DNA of 64,000 nt from Erysipelotrichaceae bacterium OPF54 (GTDB taxonomy: Bacteria > Bacillota_I > Bacilli_A > Erysipelotrichales > Erysipelotrichaceae): positions 1,713,659 to 1,777,658 of the forward strand of contig BQKD01000001.1 of assembly GCA_022834735.1 (NCBI GenBank). The letters are read 5' to 3'. The position numbers were made by a program, and so were the translations under genes. Positions 1 to 8,346 of this stretch are shown here, piece by piece; within the stretch, counting starts at the first letter, position 1; each line of letters begins with the position of its first letter. A model generated the notes under the pieces. That model saw only the letters and a program-made list of their open reading frames with translations. It was not told the DNA's origin and ran no database searches.

Positions 1-507
1 ACGCAGCCGTTTCTGCTGGAAAAACGGATGCAGCTCCACCTGGTCGATCATCGGAGGAATGCGGGCATTCAAGGTCAGGTCGAGCAGCCGTTCGGCGCAG
101 AAATTGCAGACCCCGATTGCTTTGACACGTCCTGCATCGTACAGCTCTTCCATCGCTTTCCAGCTTCCGTAGTAATCGCCGTATGGCTGATGAATGAGAT
201 AGAGATCGATATAGCTGGTCTGCAGATTAGCAAGAGATCGCCCGAACGCTTTTTTCGTAGCTTCGTATCCTGCATCCTGTACCCACACTTTCGTGCTGAT
301 GACGATTTCTTCGCGTTTGATCCCTGAATCACGAATGGCCTGTCCGATCGCTTTTTCATTGCGGTAGGATGCGGCCGTATCGATCAGGCGGTATCCGTTT
401 TCCAGTGCCTGACGCACATTGTCATACGCCTCGTCCGGCTTCAGCTGAAATGTTCCGTATCCGATTTGCGGAATTTCAAATCCATTTTCCAGTTCGATCC
501 GTTCCAT
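1..507 (-). CDS. Aldo/keto reductase, 3' part beyond window
   Basis: This is an NAD(P)H-dependent cytosolic aldehyde/ketone reductase of the AKR family, resembling 2,5-diketo-gluconate reductase-type enzymes. The frame is open from ATG at 507 to the window edge, so only about 169 of a usual 270-280 residues are seen. The AKR catalytic tetrad is visible: Asp43 and Tyr48 in LIDTAASY, Lys73 in ISTKVW and His106 in LIHQP. The QVELHPF motif near the edge is also typical. AAGGAGA lies just upstream of the ATG. The gene is divergent from the LysR regulator at 611, which may control it. The physiological substrate cannot be told from sequence. Confidence 0.93.
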   Translation of the reverse strand, partial: MERIELENGFEIPQIGYGTFQLKPDEAYDNVRQALENGYRLIDTAASYRNEKAIGQAIRDSGIKREEIVISTKVWVQDAGYEATKKAFGRSLANLQTSYIDLYLIHQPYGDYYGSWKAMEELYDAGRVKAIGVCNFCAERLLDLTLNARIPPMIDQVELHPFFQQKRLR

Positions 508-610
508 ATTGCTCTCCTTATGTCACTATCATACGAACGCATCTGGTTTTTGTACAATGCCGGTTAATAATCATGGTATAATGGAAACGCATAGTGAAAG
601 GAAGATTCTC

Positions 611-1489
611 ATGGAATTCAACCAACTCGAACAGCTGGTCGCGGTTGCCGAGTATCAAACGGTTTCCCGGGCAGCCGAAAAGCTTCATATTTCACAGCCG
701 GCTCTGACGCGCTCCATTCAGCGTCTTGAAGAAGATTTGCATGTTTTTTTGTTTGACCGGACAAAAAACAGGATCACTTTGAATGAAAACGGAAAACAGA
801 TGGTCCGCATGGCTTCCGAGCTGCTGGAACGGAAGGAGGAAATGGTCACATTTCTGCGTCGTTTTGACGAAAAAAACCGGATCATCCGTGTTGTTTCATG
901 CGCGCCGGCCCCATGCTGGGGTGTCGTGTCGCTGCTGAATAAACAATTTCCCGGGATCCGGATCGAAAGCGGACTGGAACCGGACGAAAATTTCAGTCTG
1001 GAACGTCTTCTCGATGGCGAGGCCGATATCGTGATCACCAGCCATACGCTTTCCAAAAGCGGTCTTGTGTGCCGGCCGCTGATCAAAGAGCGTCTGTTTT
1101 TGTCTCTTCCTCCTGCCCACCCGCTTGCTTTGCTCGACTCGGTTTCCTTTGCGGATCTGAACGGACAGAGCGTTCTGCTGCTGACAAAGATCGGGATCTG
1201 GAGCGAGCTGACGCAGAAGATGCTTCCCGATTCGCATCTGCTGTATCAGGAGGATGTGACGATTTTCAACGAGCTCACCAAAATGTCGGCCCTTCCGAAT
1301 TTTCGTACCGACATCACCTTGAAAAGAGAGCCGCAGGAATCCAATCGGAAAGCCATCCCTTTTGTCGATGACGAGGCAGAACTGACATTTTATATCGTGA
1401 CGAAAAAAGAGGACTGGAACCGGTTTGCCTTTTTGGTCGAGGAAATCAGGGACCTCGACTGGTCCGCGACAAGGGATATTCCCGGATAG
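611..1489 (+). CDS. LysR-family transcriptional regulator
   Basis: This is a 292-residue LysR-type regulator. The N-terminal winged HTH (residues 1-60, MEFNQLEQLVAVAE, then SRAAEKLHISQPALTRSIQRLE) is classic. The remainder resembles a periplasmic-binding-protein-like effector domain. The ATG at 611 is chosen because GAAAGGAAG lies at the right distance and LysR homology starts there; an upstream in-frame ATG would add an unrelated 34-residue leader. It is divergent from the aldo/keto reductase with about 100 bp between them, the usual LysR arrangement, so that gene is the likely target. The effector is unknown. Confidence 0.93.
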   Translation: MEFNQLEQLVAVAEYQTVSRAAEKLHISQPALTRSIQRLEEDLHVFLFDRTKNRITLNENGKQMVRMASELLERKEEMVTFLRRFDEKNRIIRVVSCAPAPCWGVVSLLNKQFPGIRIESGLEPDENFSLERLLDGEADIVITSHTLSKSGLVCRPLIKERLFLSLPPAHPLALLDSVSFADLNGQSVLLLTKIGIWSELTQKMLPDSHLLYQEDVTIFNELTKMSALPNFRTDITLKREPQESNRKAIPFVDDEAELTFYIVTKKEDWNRFAFLVEEIRDLDWSATRDIPG

Positions 1490-1492
1490 CGT

Positions 1493-1518
1493 AAAAAAAA
1501 GATCTCCTGTATGAGCAG
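1493..1518 (+). terminator. Left half of a terminator split by an IS element
   Basis: Just after the LysR stop is an A-run followed by GATCTCCTG and the first copy of the direct repeat GTATGAGCAG. Joining it across the IS to 3192-3220 (GTATGAGCAGGGGATC then T-rich) restores a hairpin GATCtCCTG/CAGGgGATC with A and T tracts on either side. This would be an ordinary bidirectional terminator. The left half alone no longer forms the stem. Confidence 0.75.
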
Positions 1519-1706
1519 CAATGTCATTAAGTTAGATGGATCATCGAACTTAACGTATGATATCCTTGTTAAGTTAAGCTTCAGGTCAAATGAGACCCGG
1601 AGCTTTCTTTTTTTCCGGCGCACGACGAAAAGACAATTTTTTCTTCTTAAAAAAATTGCTATTTGTCCCATTTGTGATGTAAAATATCACTGTTTTTAAG
1701 TGGCTG

Positions 1707-3014
1707 TTATGCCGGTCTATGCTGGAATGCATGTACTCGCTGCGCTCTCATATTCCGTTTGTAACAGCGGTCTGGTCTGATTGGGATCAGACCTTTTTTG
1801 ATCCTTTCTTCCAGCTCCCTGGCTCCGATCTTTCTTTTCAGGAACTTTTTGATGTTTGTCGTTCCTATGCTGAAATTGGCTTTATATTCGTACTTCTTAT
1901 CTTTCTTCTGTTCGATCGGCACCGCATGGATCATCAGCGCGGCCAGATTATGGAGGGTCAGTGCACCATAGATTTCCTGGCGGATGAATTTTCTTTTCTT
2001 CGAATGAAAATCAAGCATCCCGATCGTGTATTTCAGCTTTCGGAATCCCACTTCTTCGTTCCACCGCAGATGATACAGCTCTTTCAGATCATCGAGAGAG
2101 AACTTCTCTGGCGGCAGGTTCGTTATCAGGCACTCGTATTCTCCTTTTTTCACCTCGATCCTGACGACCCGGAATTCAATTGGATATTCTTCGGCTCCGC
2201 CTTTTGGCATATATTCGAAATTGATATTCCATGCAAAATATTTGTACAGCTCAGGATGTTCTTTCACTTCATTGGTCTGTTTTCTTGTCAGGATCCATTT
2301 GATCTTCTGATCAAATTCGCTATCCGGCAGCTCAAAAGTAGAAAGAATACCGTTCGATCGGATATCCTTGCAGCGGATCACAAACTTCTGGCCGTTCTCC
2401 ATACAGAAAGCGAACAGCTCATAGTTTTCAAATCCCCGGTCGGCACAGATGATCGATCTGGCCGGATACCGATGATCACGGATCAGCCTTTTCAGAGCGG
2501 CACATTCGCCCGTCTTGCGGGACGAGTCGATCGAAACATCCAGGAAGAGATCGTTGAGACAATCATAGAGGGCGTTGAGATGAAGCTGGGAGAACGGACG
2601 TGCCGAACCGGTCTGGCATAAGGTCTCTTCATCATCGGGGTCAAAAGGGATATTGACATCCGATCCATCCATGGCTAATACACGATATCCTTTGAGCAAA
2701 GAAGGAGAACGGGAAAAAGACATGAGATGAAGGATGTGCAGAAAAGCTTCGGGATCCAGCTTGCTGCGCTGCTGGCAGAAAGCAGAAGCGGTGACAGAGA
2801 ATTTAGGATCATCAAAGAAGTTGGCAAGCTCGGTCGGCAAAGAAGCGGAACCCATCTGGATGATCAACGGAATGAGGATGTGGGCAGGGAGCTTGCGGTT
2901 TCTGGAAAAATCGGCAATGGGGTCTGACGAATAACAGGCGATATCATCGACAACGGATTGAACAGCGGATTCGAACTGACGGCGGATAGTGCATAAGGAA
3001 TTATAAGATTTCAT
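1707..3014 (-). CDS. IS4-family DDE transposase
   Basis: This 435-residue transposase moves the surrounding element by cut and paste. Recognisable parts are LAMDGSDVNIPF (first Asp), ICADRGFENYELF (second Asp) and the YHLRWNEEVGFRKLKYTIGM region carrying the Y-(2)-R-(3)-E-(6)-K signature of IS4-type enzymes. The length is normal and no frame break is seen. ATG at 3014 is preceded by GGAGGTA. A terminator-like hairpin lies upstream inside the element and would limit expression by read-through from outside. Confidence 0.93.
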   Translation of the reverse strand: MKSYNSLCTIRRQFESAVQSVVDDIACYSSDPIADFSRNRKLPAHILIPLIIQMGSASLPTELANFFDDPKFSVTASAFCQQRSKLDPEAFLHILHLMSFSRSPSLLKGYRVLAMDGSDVNIPFDPDDEETLCQTGSARPFSQLHLNALYDCLNDLFLDVSIDSSRKTGECAALKRLIRDHRYPARSIICADRGFENYELFAFCMENGQKFVIRCKDIRSNGILSTFELPDSEFDQKIKWILTRKQTNEVKEHPELYKYFAWNINFEYMPKGGAEEYPIEFRVVRIEVKKGEYECLITNLPPEKFSLDDLKELYHLRWNEEVGFRKLKYTIGMLDFHSKKRKFIRQEIYGALTLHNLAALMIHAVPIEQKKDKKYEYKANFSIGTTNIKKFLKRKIGARELEERIKKGLIPIRPDRCYKRNMRAQRVHAFQHRPA

Positions 3015-3120
3015 AAAAAATACCTCCTACAATTCCTTCGGATTATGAAATTAAGCGTCGAAAAAGCTTGTCAAGTGTTTTTTTACGAAATTTCGAAGAT
3101 CATCTGAACAAAAAAACTCG

Positions 3121-3158
3121 AAAAAAAGAAGACCCTCTATTCTCATAAGAGAGTCTTC
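3121..3158 (-). terminator. Inward-facing terminator guarding the transposase
   Basis: On the minus strand GAAGACTCTCT pairs with AGAGgGTCTTC around a short loop and is followed by a T-rich run. It lies between the right inverted repeat and the transposase start, so it would stop transcription entering from the flank. This is a common way for IS elements to keep transposase low. Confidence 0.7.
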
Positions 3159-3240
3159 CTGAGGCGAAAATCGCCTAACTTAATGACATTGGTATGAGCA
3201 GGGGATCTTTCATTTTTTCCTCCATGAGGGGCACGCTTTG

Positions 3241-3493
3241 CGCCCTCCTCTCAAATCTTTAATGAAACGTATCCTGATCCCTGTTATACTTTAGTAGAGC
3301 GGTATACTACAGAGCACGTGAGGGAGAGTAGGATACGTTGATCGATCCTGAATTTTTATAAGTTGCCGCGGTTCTTTCAAGCACAAATGAATGGGACACC
3401 AAGCCCGAACAATTACAATTGATCATCTCTCCGATTGAGATCGCTGAACCGCAGTCAATGCCGCTTCTCCTTTATTTGGAAAGGAGTTTTTTT
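3241..3493 (+). ncRNA. IS110 left end, candidate bridge-RNA region
   Basis: This 250-bp non-coding stretch lies directly before an IS110 transposase remnant. It has a TATACT box at 3285-3290, then about 200 nt with several short inverted repeats up to the AAGGAG before the start codon. In the IS110 family the long 5' non-coding end encodes the bridge RNA that pairs with donor and target DNA. The same layout (TATACT then about 200 nt then transposase) is seen at the intact IS110 at 55.7 kb. Position and layout support the call; no RNA fold was computed. Confidence 0.5.
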
Positions 3494-3730
3494 ATGTCTC
3501 TTCGTATTGTTCGTCCAGCCTGCTGCGGTATGGATATCCACAAGGATATCATTGTCGCTACGATCGGTATTACCGATCCTGCAACAAACATTACGCAGTA
3601 CTTTATGCGTCAATTTGGTACCCGCAATCATGACCTTCTTGATCTGGCCGACTGGCTCGACTCCTATCACTGTAAAGATGTTGCCATGAAGTCCACAGGC
3701 AAATACTGGATCCCCATCCATGACCGATAG
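3494..3730 (+). pseudogene. IS110-family transposase, N-terminal fragment
   Basis: Only 78 residues remain of a roughly 400-residue DEDD recombinase. They contain the first catalytic motif CCGMDIHKDIIVATIG and the second motif KSTGKYWIPI, where Lys replaces the usual Glu seen as MESTGKYWIP in the intact copy at 54.4-55.7 kb. The frame then runs into HDR and a stop. The C-terminal serine domain is absent. AAGGAG precedes ATG 3494. The protein is a relic that cannot recombine. Confidence 0.85.
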
Positions 3731-3876
3731 AACCGCGTATAGTAAAGGGTGCTTAGAGTTATGGATTTTTCTGTTCGATATTTCATGAAGAAAATATTAA
3801 ATAAATCTGTAATTTAATGTTTATTAGTTCATATTATTTGGCATCATGGAGACAAGAAAGGGAAAAAGGTAACAAT

Positions 3877-4698
3877 ATGGATGTTATAACGAAAGAAGAG
3901 CAGAAAATGACTCAGGAGTTTACGTTGTTCAATGATTTGTATATGAGCAAGTTTTTCGAGGATTTCAATGAAGAGGTCGAACTGATCCTGCGCCTTATCC
4001 TTGATCGGGAGGATCTGATCGTGCTGGAGGTCAAAGTACAGGATCGCATCATCAATTTTCTTCATCATTCGACGTGTCTGGATGTTCTGGCAGTGGATGC
4101 TTCTGGTAAAAAATACAATATCGAGTTTCAGGTCGGTTCTTTTTCCAATCTGCCAAAGCGTTCACGTTATTATGGGGGCGAGATCGATCATGGGATGCTG
4201 GAAAAAGGAGAGGAATATGAATCCATGGAAGAAGTATATGTCATATTCATTTGCGACGGGGATGTGATGAAATGCGGGCGTCCGATGTATCATTTCACGA
4301 TGAAGGATGAAATGGGGACAGAATTGGAAGATGGACGTCATGTGCTGTTTCTGAATGCAAATTATCCGGGAGACTGGAAGCTGAAGGATCTGATGGATGA
4401 TCTGAAGAGTGCAGATCCCGAGCAAATGCGATATGATGTACTAAAGAAGAGGACCGAGTATTTCAAGAAGAAGGAGGAGGGTCGTATGAGAGTATGCGAA
4501 GGAATGATAGACTGGTATAATACGCGAAATCAGAAAGAACGTGAGCAGTGGGAAAAGAAGCTGAAACTGCAGAAAAAAGAAGCGGATGAGCAATTGGTAA
4601 AAAAGATGCTTGCAGGAGGAGAACCGATCGAAAAGATCATGGAGTATTCATCGCTTTCCAGAGAAGAAATCGAACGGATCCGGAAGGACTTAGCATAA
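3877..4698 (+). CDS. Rpn/PD-(D/E)XK nuclease-family transposase-like protein
   Basis: This 273-residue protein belongs to the PD-(D/E)XK 'nuclease family transposase' (Rpn-like) group, abundant in gut Firmicutes. Visible hallmarks are CLDVLAVDASGKKYNIEFQ, carrying the nuclease Asp and an E-x-Q pair, then KRSRYYGGEIDHGML. The C-terminal tail is charged and helical and ends with IEKIMEYSSLSREEIERI, a segment typical of the group. ATG 3877 follows AAAAAGG; an ATG 60 bp upstream lacks a ribosome site. Family members have been linked to recombination-promoting nuclease activity. A host function here is not evident. It lies next to IS debris. Confidence 0.85.
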   Translation: MDVITKEEQKMTQEFTLFNDLYMSKFFEDFNEEVELILRLILDREDLIVLEVKVQDRIINFLHHSTCLDVLAVDASGKKYNIEFQVGSFSNLPKRSRYYGGEIDHGMLEKGEEYESMEEVYVIFICDGDVMKCGRPMYHFTMKDEMGTELEDGRHVLFLNANYPGDWKLKDLMDDLKSADPEQMRYDVLKKRTEYFKKKEEGRMRVCEGMIDWYNTRNQKEREQWEKKLKLQKKEADEQLVKKMLAGGEPIEKIMEYSSLSREEIERIRKDLA

Positions 4699-4959
4699 GT
4701 ATGAGGTGTTAAATGGAGTTACGATGAAGATTTTATAATGAAGATACAAAAAGAACCCGCATTTTTGCTATGAATGGTTGAGTTTGTCAAGAAAACTGTG
4801 TAAGTTATAACTTTAGAAGGTGTTGTAAAGAATGCCTTCTTTTCTTTTGATTGGCCTGTCTTCATGAAGCCATTTTTCTATTAATTGGATGGTTTTTATA
4901 CCATTTCACATTATTTATAATATATTCATGAATTAACCTCTCTAAAAGGAATTAAATAA

Positions 4960-4995
4960 ACAATAAAAGGAAGGAACTTAAATCTAATTCCTTCC
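4960..4995 (-). terminator. Terminator of the TRAP-uxaC operon
   Basis: On the minus strand GGAAGGAA and TTCCTTCC form a perfect 8-bp stem with an 11-nt loop, followed by TTTTATTG. It lies about 50 bp after the uxaC stop. The rest of the 348-bp gap (4699-5046) is AT-rich; no further gene or repeat was recognised in it. Confidence 0.8.
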
Positions 4996-5046
4996 ATATG
5001 GTGCTCTGTTACACGTTTTTACAAGACATCTGTATTGATTTGTCTC

Positions 5047-6462
5047 TTACTTCTTCTCCAGATCAAAGTTGAAGTAGTCGATGGCATTGTTGTAGGAAAT
5101 GCCTTTTACGATCGGAGCAAGCAGATCCATATCGTATGGGAATTCCCCGTTTTCTACCCATCCGCCGATCAGATTGCACATGATACGGCGGAAGTATTCA
5201 TGTCTAGGATATGACAGGAAGCTTCTCGAGTCCGTCAGCATGCCGACAAAATTTCCGAGCAGACCAAGGTTTGCCAGCGAAGTCATCTGCTTCTGCATTC
5301 CTGTTTTATTGTCGTTGAACCACCATGCAGAACCCTGCTGGATCTTTCCGATCGCGTCGCTGTTCTGGAAGCATCCAAGGATCGTACCGATCAGTTCGTC
5401 ATCCCCTGGATTCAGCGAATAGATGATCGTCTTCGGAAGTCCGCCATCCATATTGACAGCGTTCAGGAAATCGGCCAGCTGCGAACCAGGCGCTTCATTG
5501 GAAATGCAGTCATATCCTGTATCCGGACCAAGCTTGTCGAACATGACCGTATTGTTGTCACGCTTGCATCCGTAATGCAGCTGCATTACCCAGTTGCGAT
5601 TTTTGTTTTCCTTCGCAAGGAAAAGCATGATCGCCGTCTTGAATTTAACCACTTCTTCATTCGTGAGCTCTTCGCCGTTTCTCTTTTTCGCAAAGATCGC
5701 TTCGATCTCGTCATCCGAAGCCGGAACATACATGACGTAGTCCAGACCGTGGTCGGCTACCGAGCATCCTTTTTCCGCAAAGAAATCCATACGGTTTGCC
5801 AGAGCTTTTTTCAGGTCTTCAAATGTATTGATCTCCATCTGTGCCGCATCCGCCAGCTTGCCAACATATTCCATGAAATCCGGCTTGTTGATATTCACAG
5901 CCTTGTCAGGACGCCATGCCGGCAGGACCTGCACATCGAAGCTGTCGTCTTCCTTGATCAGCTTGTGCCATTTCAGATCATCGATCGGATCATCGGTCGT
6001 GCAGATCAATGTCACATTCGCCTTTTTGATCAGGTTGCGCACGCTCATGTCGTCATGAGAAAGCTTTTCGTTGCACAGATCCCACACTTCTTTTGCGGTC
6101 TTGCTGCTCAGAACACCATCATAATCAAAGAATCTCTGCAGCTCAAGATGAGACCAGTGGTAAAGCGGATTGCCGATCGCCTTGTCGAGCGTCTGCGCAT
6201 ATTTCTCGAACTTTTCCCAGTCCGACGCGTCTCCGGTAATATAGTATTCGTCGATTCCGTTCGAACGCATCTGGCGCCACTTGTAATGGTCGCCACCCAG
6301 CCATACCTGGGCAATATTGTCAAATTTACGATCCTCGTAAATCTCCTGCGGATTGATATGGCAGTGATAGTCAAGAACAGGAACTACTTCCGCATAGTTG
6401 TGAAATAATTCTTTCGCAGTATCTGTTTCCAGAAGGAAATCTTTATCCATAAATTTTTTCAT
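5047..6462 (-). CDS. uxaC: Glucuronate/galacturonate isomerase
   Basis: Uronate isomerase (471 residues, normal size) converts D-galacturonate to D-tagaturonate, or D-glucuronate to D-fructuronate, as the first cytosolic step of uronate breakdown. The N-terminal metal-site motif VLDYHCHINPQEI is intact and the whole sequence is full length, including SRSFLSYPRHEYFRRIMCNLIGGWVENGEFP near the end, split here by description only. It is last in an operon after the TRAP transporter genes and 42 bp behind dctM. With UxaB and UxaA across the divergent promoter it forms the galacturonate route; no uxuA/uxuB is seen in the window. Confidence 0.97.
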   Translation of the reverse strand: MKKFMDKDFLLETDTAKELFHNYAEVVPVLDYHCHINPQEIYEDRKFDNIAQVWLGGDHYKWRQMRSNGIDEYYITGDASDWEKFEKYAQTLDKAIGNPLYHWSHLELQRFFDYDGVLSSKTAKEVWDLCNEKLSHDDMSVRNLIKKANVTLICTTDDPIDDLKWHKLIKEDDSFDVQVLPAWRPDKAVNINKPDFMEYVGKLADAAQMEINTFEDLKKALANRMDFFAEKGCSVADHGLDYVMYVPASDDEIEAIFAKKRNGEELTNEEVVKFKTAIMLFLAKENKNRNWVMQLHYGCKRDNNTVMFDKLGPDTGYDCISNEAPGSQLADFLNAVNMDGGLPKTIIYSLNPGDDELIGTILGCFQNSDAIGKIQQGSAWWFNDNKTGMQKQMTSLANLGLLGNFVGMLTDSRSFLSYPRHEYFRRIMCNLIGGWVENGEFPYDMDLLAPIVKGISYNNAIDYFNFDLEKK

Positions 6463-6504
6463 TGTTCATTTTCTCCAATTCTATTATCCATTATATAACA
6501 TTTA

Positions 6505-7812
6505 TCACATCACACCAAGTACAGTCGGCAGCCATAACGACAACTGAGGAATGTAGGTGACAAGCATCAGCACCACGAAGATCGCACCGAAATACAGAAG
6601 CAGCTGCTTCATCACCGATTCGATCGTGACACCACCAACCTTGACACCAACAAACAGCGTCGTGCCGACCGGCGGCGTGATCGTACCGATACACAAGTTG
6701 AAGATCATCATGATACCAAAATGAATGATATCCATACCAAGCGACTGGCATACAGGCAGGAAGATCGGCGTAAAGATCAGGCAGGCAGGCGTCATATCCA
6801 TGAACGTACCTACGACAAGCAGGATCACATTGATCAGCAGCAGGATAATGTACTTATTATCCGTCAGGCCGAGCAACGCTTCGCTGACAAGCTGAGGAAT
6901 TCCCGTAAACGCCATGACCCATGACATGATCGAAGAAACACCGATCAGGAAAATGATGATACCTGTCATCTGCGCACTTTCCTTGAAAATCGCCGGCAGC
7001 TCTTTCACTTTGATCGACTTGTAGAACACAAGCGACAAGATCAAAGAGTAAACGACCGCAACAACCGACCCTTCCGTCGCCGTAAAAATACCGCCAATGA
7101 TTCCTCCGATCACGATCAGGATCAGCAGCAGACAAGGCAGAGCCTGAAGGAAGATATTCCATTTTTCCTTGCCCGACATTTTCACATTGGAATAAAATCC
7201 GTTTTTCTTCGCCAGGAAATATACGACGATCATGCACGCAATACCCCAGAGGATGCCAGGAATATATCCAGCCATGAACAGAGCGGACACGCTCGCACCG
7301 CCTGAAACAAGTGCATATGTGATCATAACATTCGAAGGCGGGATCAAAAGCCCGGTCGGCGCCGTCGCGATATTGACCGCCGCCGAGAAATCCGGATCAT
7401 ACCCATCCTCTTTTTCGACCGGTCCGATGATCGAACCCATCGCAGAAGCAGCCGCTGTACCTGAACCCGAGATCGAACCGAAAAGCATGTTGGCAAGAAC
7501 ATTCGTCTGTGCCAGCGCTCCAGGCATCCTTCCTGTCAGCATCTTGGCCAGGTTGATCAGACGGATCGCGATACCGCCCCGGTTCATGATATTTCCCGCT
7601 AAGATGAAGAACGGAATCGCAAGCAGAGAGAATACGGAAATTCCCGAAAACACACGCTGGCTCGCCGTCAGCACCGCCACATCGAACGGCATGACCGGCA
7701 GGATCGCTGCGACCGAAGCAATTCCCAGCGCGATCGCGATCGGAACACCAAGCAGAAGCATGATAACAAGCAGGACAAGAATGATCAGTCCGGAAAGCAA
7801 TGAAATCGTCAT
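6505..7812 (-). CDS. TRAP transporter large permease (DctM type)
   Basis: This is the 435-residue large membrane subunit of a tripartite ATP-independent periplasmic transporter, which couples sodium entry to organic-acid uptake. It is highly hydrophobic with about 12 membrane segments. The family features LLLGVPIAIALGIAS near the N-terminus and NMLFGSISGSGTAAASAMG are clear. Its ATG overlaps the stop of the small permease by one base (TAATG), implying translational coupling. Adjacent uxaC and the shared control region with uxaA make a hexuronate, probably galacturonate, the likely cargo. Confidence 0.95.
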   Translation of the reverse strand: MTISLLSGLIILVLLVIMLLLGVPIAIALGIASVAAILPVMPFDVAVLTASQRVFSGISVFSLLAIPFFILAGNIMNRGGIAIRLINLAKMLTGRMPGALAQTNVLANMLFGSISGSGTAAASAMGSIIGPVEKEDGYDPDFSAAVNIATAPTGLLIPPSNVMITYALVSGGASVSALFMAGYIPGILWGIACMIVVYFLAKKNGFYSNVKMSGKEKWNIFLQALPCLLLILIVIGGIIGGIFTATEGSVVAVVYSLILSLVFYKSIKVKELPAIFKESAQMTGIIIFLIGVSSIMSWVMAFTGIPQLVSEALLGLTDNKYIILLLINVILLVVGTFMDMTPACLIFTPIFLPVCQSLGMDIIHFGIMMIFNLCIGTITPPVGTTLFVGVKVGGVTIESVMKQLLLYFGAIFVVLMLVTYIPQLSLWLPTVLGVM

Positions 7813-8336
7813 TAGTATACATCCCCTTTCTCTTCGACGCCGCTAGGCATCTCAAGATTTCTGCCATGCAGCATATCGATCACATTCAAAATACTGTAAA
7901 CGACGATCGCTACACCCGAAACCGGCAGGATCGTATAGACGTACCCCATCGGAATGCCCAGGGAAGCTGTCACCTGATGCATGGACAGCTGCATGATGCT
8001 GCTGCCGCCCCAGATCAAGGTAAGCAGCGCAAAGATCAGGATCAGGATCTCGATCAGGATATCGAGGACCGCTTTCTTCTTTCCGGTCAGCTTGTCTGCC
8101 AGAAAACCCATCCGCATATGATCGCGGATCCCGAACACATACGCGCTGGCAAGCAGAGCCATCCATACGAAACTGTACGTCAGCAGCTCCTCGCTCACCG
8201 TGCTCGGCGCGTTGAAAAAGTAGCGGGTAATGATCTGATAGGAACCGATCACCACCATGAACGCGAACAGGACGATGCATGCTCCCATAATGATACGATC
8301 CATCCATTTACGGACTGTTTTAGTAAAATTCAGCAT
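7812..8336 (-). CDS. TRAP transporter small permease (DctQ type)
   Basis: This 174-residue small membrane subunit has four predicted membrane helices: residues 15-35 (IIMGACIVLFAFMVVIGSY), then about 50-70, 90-110 and 130-150. It pairs with DctM in the membrane. ATG 8336 is preferred because GGAGGA lies upstream and the family homology starts with FTKTVRKWMDRI; a longer in-frame start would add a basic leader and overlap dctP. It lies 10 bp after dctP. Confidence 0.92.
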   Translation of the reverse strand: MLNFTKTVRKWMDRIIMGACIVLFAFMVVIGSYQIITRYFFNAPSTVSEELLTYSFVWMALLASAYVFGIRDHMRMGFLADKLTGKKKAVLDILIEILILIFALLTLIWGGSSIMQLSMHQVTASLGIPMGYVYTILPVSGVAIVVYSILNVIDMLHGRNLEMPSGVEEKGDVY

Positions 8337-8346
8337 AAATATCCTC

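Larger units (their letters stand above)
1519..3191 (-). mobile_element. IS4-family insertion sequence, complete with ends and 10-bp target repeat
   Basis: This 1673-bp element is bounded by perfect 17-bp inverted repeats CAATGTCATTAAGTTAG at 1519-1535 and its complement at 3175-3191. Each end is flanked by GTATGAGCAG (1509-1518 and 3192-3201), a 10-bp target duplication that fits the IS4 family. A single transposase gene lies inside on the minus strand. All parts look intact, so it is a recent and potentially mobile insertion. It sits inside the loop/stem of the terminator after the LysR gene. Confidence 0.93.

Noticed and set aside
1719..2621. 300-residue ORF on the plus strand within the first IS
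   Set aside because: It is a shadow of the transposase on the other strand, with no ribosome site or recognisable motif.
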